From an uncultured Oscillibacter sp. (GTDB taxonomy: Bacteria > Bacillota > Clostridia > Oscillospirales > Oscillospiraceae): a DNA stretch of 5,357 nt. Under the pieces are notes generated by a model. That model saw only the letters and a program-made list of their open reading frames with translations. It ran no database searches and was not told the origin of the DNA. The position numbers were made by a program, and so were the translations under genes. The stretch is taken from the NCBI GenBank assembly GCA_905236835.1, contig CAJOQY010000072.1, positions 1-5,357 on the forward strand, given 5' to 3'. Position 1 is the stretch's first letter, and the number at the start of each line of letters is the position of its first letter. Positions 1 through 5,324 of the stretch are shown here, piece after piece.

Positions 1-248
1 CCCTGCAAACGGGAGGGCGTTTGATTTAAATTATAATCCGGGGATCCGTCCGGCAGGACGCCTGTCCCGCGCAGCAGGCCGAGCGCGGCGAGCTGTTCGG
101 CGTGTTTCCGGGATTCCGGGGAATCTCCGGAGGCCCGCGCGTCTCCGGATACGAACGGCGCGAGCAGACAGCAAATCAAAAACAGCGCGGCGATTTTAAA
201 AATCTGATGATATATTTGATAAAATTTCCGCCGCGCGCGCGTTTTCAT
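1..248 (-). CDS. Exported protein with SLH-like motif, N-terminal part (runs off left edge)
   Basis: Reading the minus strand from ATG at 248, the frame stays open to the window edge (82 codons). The start looks like a signal peptide: basic residues 2-8, a hydrophobic stretch at about 19-33 (IAALFLICCLLAPFV) and a possible AxA cleavage site at A37-R-A39. Residues 50-80 then read A-E-x-L-x-x-L-x-L-L-R-G-T-G-V, followed by D-G-x-P-D-Y-N-L-N-x-T-P-S-R. This is the pattern at the start of divergent SLH repeats in Clostridia, so a secreted or wall-bound protein is inferred. The start is uncertain: ATG 248 has no Shine-Dalgarno, while an in-frame TTG at 284 sits 8 nt after AGAAGG and would add 12 residues. 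The function of the missing remainder cannot be seen. A related motif occurs in the ORF at the other end of the window. Confidence 0.72.
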   Translation of the reverse strand, partial: MKTRARRKFYQIYHQIFKIAALFLICCLLAPFVSGDARASGDSPESRKHAEQLAALGLLRGTGVLPDGSPDYNLNQTPSRLQ

Positions 249-345
249 TTTTTCGCGCGTATACGATTGACCAAGAATTTCCAATCCCTCAACCTTCTTT
301 CCGTATTGATGTTTTCGCTTTTTTCGTGATTTTTATTTCATGATT

Positions 346-379
346 TCCCGCGGATGGATGATAATTATAACACGCGGGA
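346..379. repeat. Inverted repeat TCCCGCG-N20-CGCGGGA over the promoter
   Basis: TCCCGCG at 346-352 is perfectly complementary to CGCGGGA at 373-379. The two 7-bp arms flank the -10 box of the leftward promoter at 364-369. This could be an operator for a dimeric regulator or a weak hairpin in the early transcript. Short GC-rich arms are easy to get by chance in a genome full of CGCG, so confidence is modest. Confidence 0.35.
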
Positions 380-392
380 GCGGAAATAACAA
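364..392 (-). promoter_or_regulatory. Promoter for the leftward SLH-like gene
   Basis: On the minus strand TTGTTA (387-392) and TATAAT (364-369) are separated by exactly 17 nt, a good sigma-A-type promoter. It points toward the SLH-like gene, giving a 5' leader of about 110 nt. An inverted repeat (346-352 and 373-379) brackets the -10 box. Confidence 0.6.
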
Positions 393-495
393 GAGCGCGA
401 ACCGGGCGATATGGGAACGATATGTAAATAATATATAAAATATCCGGCGATTTTTTCTTTTTATTCATGAAATATTTAGAAATCCGGGAAAACGC

Positions 496-524
496 TTGAA
501 CCGCGCGCGGCGTCATGTTATATT
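496..524 (+). promoter_or_regulatory. Promoter for mnmA
   Basis: TTGAAC (496-501), a 17-nt spacer and TATATT (519-524) form a plausible sigma-A-type promoter about 80 nt before mnmA. The spacer is very GC-rich, and the -10 box opens directly into a long A/T-only leader that holds other -10-like hexamers, so the exact start site is uncertain. Confidence 0.5.
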
Positions 525-593
525 TAAATATAAATATAATATAAATATAAAATATAATAAAATATAAAAATTATAAAAAATATAAAGGCGGAG
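518..593 (+). promoter_or_regulatory. A/T-only leader tract and ribosome binding site of mnmA
   Basis: Positions 518-586 are 69 consecutive A or T bases, followed by AAAGGCGGAG (584-593), which serves as the Shine-Dalgarno 9 nt before the mnmA ATG at 603. Such a leader should be unstructured. The tract shares a 16-nt word (556-571) with the spacer before the downstream glycosyltransferase gene (1717-1732), and both end in AAAGGCGGA. Confidence 0.6.
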
Positions 594-602
594 AAAATTA
601 TT

Positions 603-1706
603 ATGGCAAATACAACGCCGGGGAGGAAAAAAGCGCTGATCGCCATGAGCGGCGGCGTGGATTCCAGCGTGGCGGCATGGCTGGCGATACAGGCCGGGTA
701 TGACTGCGTGGGCGTTACAATGAAATTATTCGAGAACGAGACAGCCGGCGTCCCGCGCGGACATCCCTGCTGTTCCCTGCGCGATATTCAGGACGCGTAT
801 CAAATCGCGGCGCGTCTGGGAATCCCATTTCATGTGGCGAATTTCACGCGCGCGTTTCAGGAAAAAATTATTACCCCGTTCGCGGAGAGTTATCTGCGCG
901 GCCAGACGCCGAATCCGTGCGTCGCCTGCAATCGCTATATGAAATTCGACCTGCTTCATGAGCGGGCGTATCTTCTGGGCTGTGAGATTGTTATGACAGG
1001 GCATTACGCCCGCGTCGCGTATGACGAGGCGGACGGGCTGTGGCGTTTATATAAAAGCGCGGATCCCGGAAAAGATCAAAGCTATGTATTATATCATCTT
1101 ACGCAGGATACTCTGGCGCATACGGATTTCCCGCTTGGCGGCCTGACAAAAGAACAGACGCGGCGTATCGCGCTGGAACAGGGATTTCTCAACGCGAAAA
1201 AACATGACAGTCAGGACATCTGTTTCGCGCCGGACGGCGATTACGCGGGCGTGATCGCGCGATACGCCGGGAAAGTTTGCCCGGAAGGGGATTTTCTGGA
1301 TCCGGACGGGAAAAAAATAGGCCGTCACCGGGGGATTATATATTACACAATCGGACAGCGGCGCGGGCTTGGGATTTCCGGCGGGGAGCGGCTTTATGTA
1401 CTGGAAATCCGTCCGGATGAAAATACTGTCATCGTGGGGCCGGAAAATTTATTATTTTCTGATATTTTATACGCGCGGGATTTCAACTGGATTTCCGGGA
1501 CCGCGCCGGAAGGGGAAATCCGCGTCCGCGCGAAAATCCGTTATCGCCATCAGGAACAGCCCGCCGCCGCGCGCGTCATGCCGGACGGCGCTGTCCGCGT
1601 GATATTCGATACGCCCCAGCGGGCCATTACCGCCGGACAGTCCGTTGTGTTATATCAAGACGACGAAGTTCTCGGCGGCGGTGAAATCCAGCGCCGCGAT
1701 AAATAA
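603..1706 (+). CDS. mnmA: tRNA-specific 2-thiouridylase MnmA
   Basis: This cytoplasmic enzyme activates U34 of Lys, Glu and Gln tRNAs with ATP and inserts sulfur to give 2-thiouridine. The 367-residue length is normal for the family. Residues 16-22 are the PP-loop SGGVDSS that binds ATP. Residues 102-115 (TPNPCVACNRYMKF) hold the catalytic cysteine (C109, matching E. coli C102), and C207 in HDSQDICF matches the persulfide-forming C199. GKDQSYVLY (156-164) and YTIGQRRGLG are further family signatures, and the C-terminal half has the usual beta-barrel part. The CC pair at 56-57 and the PNPCxxCN form are typical of clostridial members. The start is set by AAAGGCGGAG at 584-593. A sulfur donor such as a cysteine desulfurase is not encoded beside it. 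The next gene lies 49 nt downstream with no terminator between, so co-transcription is likely. Confidence 0.97.
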   Translation: MANTTPGRKKALIAMSGGVDSSVAAWLAIQAGYDCVGVTMKLFENETAGVPRGHPCCSLRDIQDAYQIAARLGIPFHVANFTRAFQEKIITPFAESYLRGQTPNPCVACNRYMKFDLLHERAYLLGCEIVMTGHYARVAYDEADGLWRLYKSADPGKDQSYVLYHLTQDTLAHTDFPLGGLTKEQTRRIALEQGFLNAKKHDSQDICFAPDGDYAGVIARYAGKVCPEGDFLDPDGKKIGRHRGIIYYTIGQRRGLGISGGERLYVLEIRPDENTVIVGPENLLFSDILYARDFNWISGTAPEGEIRVRAKIRYRHQEQPAAARVMPDGAVRVIFDTPQRAITAGQSVVLYQDDEVLGGGEIQRRDK

Positions 1707-1749
1707 TATAAATATAAATAAAATATAAAAATATAAATAAAAAGGCGGA
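1699..1749 (+). promoter_or_regulatory. A/T-only spacer and ribosome binding site before the glycosyltransferase
   Basis: Positions 1699-1743 contain only A and T (45 nt, including the mnmA stop codon). AAAGGCGGA (1741-1749) follows, 6 nt before the ATG at 1756. The ribosome binding site decides the start: an in-frame TTG at 1750 touches it directly and is too close to be used. No hairpin terminator is present, so the tract is a read-through spacer or a separate AT-rich promoter region. Confidence 0.6.
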
Positions 1750-1755
1750 TTGATT

Positions 1756-2988
1756 ATGCTGTTGTCGATTATAGTGCCGTGTTATAACGAAGAGGCGGTT
1801 CTGCCGCTGTTTCTGCGCGAAATTCGCAAAACCAGCGAGGATTTCTGGCAAGCGTTCGATTGTCAGACGGAAGTAATTTTCGTGGACGACGGCTCCCGCG
1901 ATCAGACGCTTGAAATCCTGCGCGACGCCGCCGGGGAACGCAAAAAAAACGCCGTCAGCGGCATCGCGGGAATGCCCGCCGCGTGGGGAAGCGCCGGGAC
2001 GCGCGGAATGTTCGGCGCGGATCTGCGTATCAGATATTTATCTTTTTCGCGCAATTTCGGCAAAGAATCCGCTATGTACGCGGGATTACAGCACGCCCGG
2101 GGCGATTATGTCGCCATCATGGACGCGGATTTGCAGCACCCGCCCGCCATGCTGCGCGATATGTTTTTATATTTAAAAAGCGGCGATTATGACTGCGCGG
2201 CGGCAAGACGCGAATCCAGACAGGGGGAGCCGGTCCTGCGCAGTTTCTTTTCCAGATTATTTTACCGCGTGATTAATAAAATATCCGATACGGAAATTAT
2301 CGACGGCGCGACGGATTTCCGCATGATGAAACGCCGTATGGTCGACGCGATTCTGTCTCTATGCGAAGTGAACAGATTTTCAAAAGGCATATTCAGCTGG
2401 GTGGGCTTCCGGACAAAATGGCTGTCATATCAGAATATCGAACGCGCGGCGGGTCAGACAAAATGGTCCTTCTGGGGCTTGTTGTTATATTCTATTCAAG
2501 GCATCGTGGGGTTTTCCACCGCGCCGCTGGTGTTGTCCGCCGTGCTGGGCCTGTTCTTGTGCGCGTTCGCGTTTTTAGATATTATTTATATTATTATCAA
2601 AACTTTGATATTCGGCGATCCGGTCGGCGGCTGGCCGTCCATGATGTGCATGATGATGTTTCTGGGCGGCATTCAGCTTTTCTGTCTGGGCGTACTGGGC
2701 GAATATATGGCGAAAACGTATTTGGAAGTCAAACGCCGTCCGATTTATATTCTGGCCGAGTCCGGCGGCGACGCGGGCTTATACGCGAACAAGCCTGTCC
2801 GCGCCTCCGGCAATCCGCGAACCGGACAAATCGCGCGCGCTTACCCGCAAGACGGACAGGCTCCAGAATCCGGACGGAATATCGGCGATCCGCTTTCCCG
2901 ACCGGACGATCCGGATACGCCGGACGGTCCGGACCCCAAAGAACTCGAACGGATTCTCCGGGAACTGGACGGCCCGTCCAATATCTGA
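1756..2988 (+). CDS. Family 2 glycosyltransferase, polyprenyl-phosphate (GtrB/DPM1-like) type
   Basis: The predicted role is transfer of a sugar from a nucleotide donor to a polyprenyl phosphate at the inner face of the membrane, supplying lipid-linked sugar for cell-envelope glycans. The GT-A domain fills residues 1-230: SIIVPCYNEE (4-13), VDDGS (43-47), SRNFGKESA (98-106) and the metal-binding DADLQHPP (123-130). Two membrane segments follow at about 251-282 and 294-316, then GEYMAKTYLEVKRRP (315-329), a strong signature of this subgroup. Two things are odd: a Gly/Ala-rich insertion of about 30 residues (60-90) between VDDGS and SRNFGKE, and a tail of about 75 residues (336-410) rich in Pro, Asp and Gly that ends in a short charged helix. 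Subgroup relatives are usually near 310-340 residues; this one has 410. Donor sugar and acceptor cannot be read from sequence. A GtrA-type flippase is not nearby. Confidence 0.94.
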   Translation: MLLSIIVPCYNEEAVLPLFLREIRKTSEDFWQAFDCQTEVIFVDDGSRDQTLEILRDAAGERKKNAVSGIAGMPAAWGSAGTRGMFGADLRIRYLSFSRNFGKESAMYAGLQHARGDYVAIMDADLQHPPAMLRDMFLYLKSGDYDCAAARRESRQGEPVLRSFFSRLFYRVINKISDTEIIDGATDFRMMKRRMVDAILSLCEVNRFSKGIFSWVGFRTKWLSYQNIERAAGQTKWSFWGLLLYSIQGIVGFSTAPLVLSAVLGLFLCAFAFLDIIYIIIKTLIFGDPVGGWPSMMCMMMFLGGIQLFCLGVLGEYMAKTYLEVKRRPIYILAESGGDAGLYANKPVRASGNPRTGQIARAYPQDGQAPESGRNIGDPLSRPDDPDTPDGPDPKELERILRELDGPSNI

Positions 2989-3035
2989 TATAATATAATA
3001 CGCGGCGAAATCCGCCAGTTAGTTACAACAAACTT

Positions 3036-3073
3036 AAATTTCGGCGTTTTTTACGGCTTTTTGCCGAAAATTT
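3036..3073 (+). terminator. Possible weak terminator after the glycosyltransferase
   Basis: TTTCGGC (3039-3045) pairs with GCCGAAA (3063-3069), and outer A/T pairs extend it across a one-base bulge. An alternative inner hairpin, CGGC-TTTTT-GCCG (3054-3066), uses the same right arm. T-runs lie inside the loop rather than clearly after the stem, so this is not a textbook terminator. Its place between the glycosyltransferase stop and the ferredoxin promoter fits a terminator role. Confidence 0.35.
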
Positions 3074-3097
3074 GTTATATATTTTTAAAATTTCCTC

Positions 3098-3125
3098 TTG
3101 CTTTTTTCGTGAGACACGCTATAAT
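3098..3125 (+). promoter_or_regulatory. Promoter of the ferredoxin gene
   Basis: TTGCTT (3098-3103), a 16-nt spacer and a perfect TATAAT (3120-3125) lie about 30 nt before the ATG. The transcript would start around 3132 and carry the strong GGAGGGG Shine-Dalgarno at 3143-3149, giving a short leader. Confidence 0.7.
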
Positions 3126-3156
3126 ATTTATTATCATATCTTGGAGGGGATTTTAT

Positions 3157-3330
3157 ATGGCATATCAGATTACGGACGCCTGCATCAGTTGCGGATCCTG
3201 CGCGGACGTTTGTCCCGCCAGCGCGATCAGTCAGGGCGACGATCATTATGTGATCGACGCGGGCGCGTGCCTCGACTGCGGTTCTTGCAGTGATACATGC
3301 CCCAATGACGCCATCCGTCCGGGCGACTAA
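3157..3330 (+). CDS. 2[4Fe-4S] ferredoxin, clostridial type
   Basis: This is a small soluble electron carrier of 57 residues, close to the usual 55 or so. It has two full CxxCxxCxxxCP motifs: C9, C12, C15, C19-P20 and C38, C41, C44, C48-P49. Each binds one [4Fe-4S] cluster, with the last Cys of one motif going to the other cluster by the family fold. In anaerobes such proteins accept electrons from pyruvate:ferredoxin oxidoreductase and pass them to hydrogenases or other reductases; the partner here is not in the window. The start is chosen because GGAGGGG ends 7 nt before it and the residues after it match the family N-terminus. The open frame upstream (from 3061) overlaps the promoter and is not translated. 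The gene appears monocistronic, with its own promoter and terminator. Confidence 0.97.
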   Translation: MAYQITDACISCGSCADVCPASAISQGDDHYVIDAGACLDCGSCSDTCPNDAIRPGD

Positions 3331-3372
3331 ACGCCGGAACGGGATCATTCATCGTTATGAAAACGAAACCAA

Positions 3373-3405
3373 AGCCCGTCCTCCGATCAAACCGGGGGGC
3401 GGGCT
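3373..3405. terminator. Hairpin terminator between the ferredoxin and the converging remnant
   Basis: The 13-nt arm at 3373-3385 pairs with 3393-3405 (11 Watson-Crick pairs and 2 G-U in the plus-strand RNA), with a 7-nt loop ATCAAAC. GTTCTT follows on the plus strand, an interrupted U-tract. On the minus strand the hairpin is followed by TTGGTTTCGTTTTC. It lies between the ferredoxin stop (3330) and the end of the leftward restriction-modification block (3492), so it could stop transcription from both sides. Confidence 0.7.
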
Positions 3406-3491
3406 GTTCTTCGCGCGAATTTCGCCGCGATACAAGAGTATTAAAAAACAAGCGAATTTTCATTGAATAACGGCAACATAATTTTTCGCGT

Positions 3492-3851
3492 TTATCTAGC
3501 GGTAGTCAACCAATGATCTACACATATTTGTATTTCATGGCTCCATTGATTTTCATCTTCCGCCAATTCACAGCTTTTCATGACAAAATCAAGAAAACAG
3601 CGAATGTCTACTGATGTTGGCCGTATTTGATAATTGTATGAGCTTTTTACCAGTTTCATAAATTGCCTTAATTCAAGCGGGATAATTTTAGATTTCCCGC
3701 CATAATACGCGATTGAAAAATGATTCAACCCGAAAAAGTGAGCAAGCGTGGCATGATTAATAGTAGGCGCGATAAAAAGACAATACGTGTCCTTTCCGGA
3801 TTTCTTTCTGAACTGTCCATAATGCCGCGCGACGGACTCTCCTTCAATCAC
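3492..3851 (-). pseudogene. AlwI-like type II restriction endonuclease, C-terminal fragment
   Basis: This open frame of 119 residues begins at a GTG with no convincing ribosome binding site and looks like the C-terminal end of a larger protein. Residues 3-10 (EGESVARH), 20-32 (KDTYCLFIAPTIN) and 49-59 (YYGGKSKIIPL) recall the C-terminal region of the AlwI/N.BstNBI endonuclease family (PF09491), whose members cut near GGATC or GASTC and usually have about 500-600 residues. I recognise this from memory of the family, not from a search. The N-terminal fragment of the same gene lies directly upstream in another frame (3844-3936), so the middle, including most of the nuclease core, is deleted. The product is expected to be inactive. 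It sits just downstream of an adenine methyltransferase, the usual partner, which supports the call. Confidence 0.7.
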
Positions 3852-3936
3852 ATAAGAGTTTCACCTCAGGAATCATCTTCGCGGGAGTCCGTGGTGAAGT
3901 TGTAAAAAACAAAACTCGATTATGTAGCCGCGCCAC
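3844..3936 (-). pseudogene. AlwI-like restriction endonuclease, N-terminal remnant
   Basis: A 30-codon frame starts at GTG 3936, 13 nt after the methyltransferase stop, with AAGGGGTG as ribosome binding site. The peptide contains VLFFTTSPRTPAKMIPEVKL (8-27), which I recognise as the N-terminal signature of AlwI-family endonucleases. It hits a TGA at 3844-3846, exactly where the C-terminal fragment opens in a different frame. Position and spacing show the original gene was translated right after the methyltransferase gene. A deletion of roughly a kilobase or more, judged from usual family length, explains the arrangement. Confidence 0.65.
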
Positions 3937-3949
3937 AGTGATTCACCCC

Positions 3950-4798
3950 TTAGTAGTTCTTGACCACGATGTGAGTTTTGTCGTTCTTAAAACGATTGCG
4001 AATATTCACGGAATAGTTTTTGTAATATTCATCAAAAACATACTTTCCATAAAGTTCCTCTGTCAAAGGAGTTTTACCGATAATCATTAAAGTCCGACAG
4101 GACAAGTTTCGGAAGTCCGCGGCTAATCGACGATGTTCAGCTTCATCAAAGCCATTCATCATGTCTATATTTCCATAATCGTTGAAAACGCAGTCGTATG
4201 GAGGGTCAAGAAAAATGAAATCATCTTCTTGGGCTTTGTCAAAGATTTCGGCGTAATCAAGATTAAAAAGTTCAGCGCCTTGCAATAAATCCCGATGGCG
4301 CTGTGTTATTAAACGCGTATTCAGATTTGGATAGCGGCCAAACGGGACGTTATATTCCCCATTGCTGTTATAACGAATCATGCCAGAGTAGGCGGTTTTA
4401 TTGATAAAAAAATAGACCACTCCATCCAAATAGGTATTATCAGGATGATTAAAAAGAGTACGCATATGATAGTATAAATCTTCATTCGCGTTAGGCGCTC
4501 GTTCTTCCGGATTCAGAGCTTTTAAGCGTTTATATTCACGTTGATTATTTTCATATATCCGTTGAATATCATCCAATTGTTGTCTCATAGACGGATACTG
4601 ATCACGCAACTGAGCGTAAAAAGTCATAAGACGACGATTGACATCATTTATAATCGCGTTGTCAGGCTCAAGATAGAAATATACAGATCCGCCTCCAAAA
4701 AAAGGTTCGATATAGCGATTAAAGTCATCCGGTATATAGGGAAGAAAGCGAGGGATTTCGCGTGATTTTCCACCTCTGTATTTTAATACTGGGTTCAT
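3950..4798 (-). CDS. Dam/D12-class DNA adenine-N6 methyltransferase
   Basis: This enzyme transfers a methyl group from S-adenosylmethionine to adenine N6 in DNA, originally to protect the host from a paired nuclease. The 282 residues carry the family motifs in order: KYRGGKSREI (6-15, motif X), YIEPFFGGGSVYFYL (29-43, motif I, cofactor binding), INDVN (50-54), NKTAYSGMIRYNSNGEYNVP (133-152, typical of Dam relatives) and the catalytic DPPY (198-201, motif IV). All key residues are present, so it should be active. ATG 4798 is chosen because motif X begins within a few residues and AGAGGGA lies upstream; the open frame to 4864 adds residues unlike the family. Target specificity is not readable directly. 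GATC or GGATC is likely from the Dam resemblance and the AlwI-like nuclease remnant. Base composition is clearly more AT-rich than the mnmA side, suggesting horizontal transfer. With the nuclease broken, it is an orphan methyltransferase. Confidence 0.95.
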   Translation of the reverse strand: MNPVLKYRGGKSREIPRFLPYIPDDFNRYIEPFFGGGSVYFYLEPDNAIINDVNRRLMTFYAQLRDQYPSMRQQLDDIQRIYENNQREYKRLKALNPEERAPNANEDLYYHMRTLFNHPDNTYLDGVVYFFINKTAYSGMIRYNSNGEYNVPFGRYPNLNTRLITQRHRDLLQGAELFNLDYAEIFDKAQEDDFIFLDPPYDCVFNDYGNIDMMNGFDEAEHRRLAADFRNLSCRTLMIIGKTPLTEELYGKYVFDEYYKNYSVNIRNRFKNDKTHIVVKNY

Positions 4799-4911
4799 AC
4801 CGAAATCCCTCTTTTCTTTAAAAATTTTCTTGTTTAGAGAATATTTCACTTGAAAGCAAATCAATTCAATAGCTGTGACAAAATTAGAAATCCCATCTTT
4901 TCCCCATATGG

Positions 4912-4940
4912 ATCATAACAGATCATGTGAAAATTGTCAA
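4912..4940 (-). promoter_or_regulatory. Near-consensus promoter of the methyltransferase, with GATC sites inside
   Basis: On the minus strand a perfect TTGACA (4935-4940), a 17-nt spacer and TATGAT (4912-4917, one change from TATAAT) lead into the methyltransferase with a leader of about 110 nt. GGATC on the plus strand (4910-4914) overlaps the downstream end of the -10 box, and a second GATC (4921-4924) lies in the spacer. Both are candidate targets of the encoded enzyme. Confidence 0.85.
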
Positions 4941-4967
4941 GAGACAACGAAACATTTCCATGAATTG

Positions 4968-5324
4968 CTATAAATCAAAATCAAAAATCGGCGCGCCGTT
5001 TTGATCAACGCCCGTTCCCCGGAATAAATTTAATTTAAATAATTCTTCCGCCGCCTGTTCCGCGCTGATGTCCCATCCGCTTGTCGGCGTCAATGTCACC
5101 GGCGTGACTGACGGCGTCGGCGCGTTTGACGGGGATTGCGCGTTGAGATTCAGCATATCCGACACGCCAAGTCTCCATTGCGACACGGGCGGCAATCCGG
5201 CGGCTGTCGCGTCCGCGTCGCCGTGAATGATCAAATCAACCGGCTGTCCGCATAACGCGATCCATTTTTCTATTTCAATCCACACAATTACTGAGAATTT
5301 TTCATCGTTCCGGAAATCCATCAT
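4968..5324 (-). CDS. Hypothetical protein ending in a truncated SLH-like motif
   Basis: This 118-residue product is not recognised as a whole. Residues 1-60 are a mixed globular-looking stretch with no motif I can name. Residues 61-83 form a Ser/Thr/Pro/Asn-rich linker of the type found in surface proteins. Residues 91-118 (AEELFKLNLFRGTGVDQNG, then APIFDFDL) match the SLH-like motif of the leftward gene at 1-248, but a TAG stops it where the conserved N-x-T-P-S-R should follow. No continuation is seen in the other frames downstream, so the C-terminus appears lost, possibly when the restriction-modification block arrived. No signal peptide is visible. The ATG at 5324 is 18 nt from the nearest Shine-Dalgarno (AGAGGTGA, 5343-5350), too far for good use; the start may be coupled to an upstream frame that ends at the overlapping TGA. 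It may be a pseudogene. Confidence 0.5.
   Translation of the reverse strand: MMDFRNDEKFSVIVWIEIEKWIALCGQPVDLIIHGDADATAAGLPPVSQWRLGVSDMLNLNAQSPSNAPTPSVTPVTLTPTSGWDISAEQAAEELFKLNLFRGTGVDQNGAPIFDFDL

Noticed and set aside
420..470. T-rich run (453-467) preceded by CCGG words, looking like a terminator
   Set aside because: No solid stem can be formed before the T-run and no plus-strand gene ends upstream.
2361..2993. Long alternative frame overlapping the glycosyltransferase
   Set aside because: Arg-rich translation with no motif and no ribosome binding site; typical shadow of the true GC-rich gene.
3061..3156. N-terminal extension of the ferredoxin with a hydrophobic stretch
   Set aside because: It overlaps the promoter and Shine-Dalgarno; the family N-terminus matches the ATG at 3157.
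4799..4864. Longer start for the methyltransferase
   Set aside because: Motif X begins right after ATG 4798, which has an upstream AGAGGGA, and the extra residues do not resemble the family.
3430..4970. Searched for attachment-site repeats or transposase traces at both sides of the restriction-modification block
   Set aside because: No convincing direct or inverted repeat pair and no transposase or integrase sequence found by eye.
4990..4999. Perfect palindrome CGGCGCGCCG next to a T-run
   Set aside because: It lies inside the coding sequence of the truncated ORF, has no loop, and such GC palindromes are frequent in this CGCG-rich DNA.
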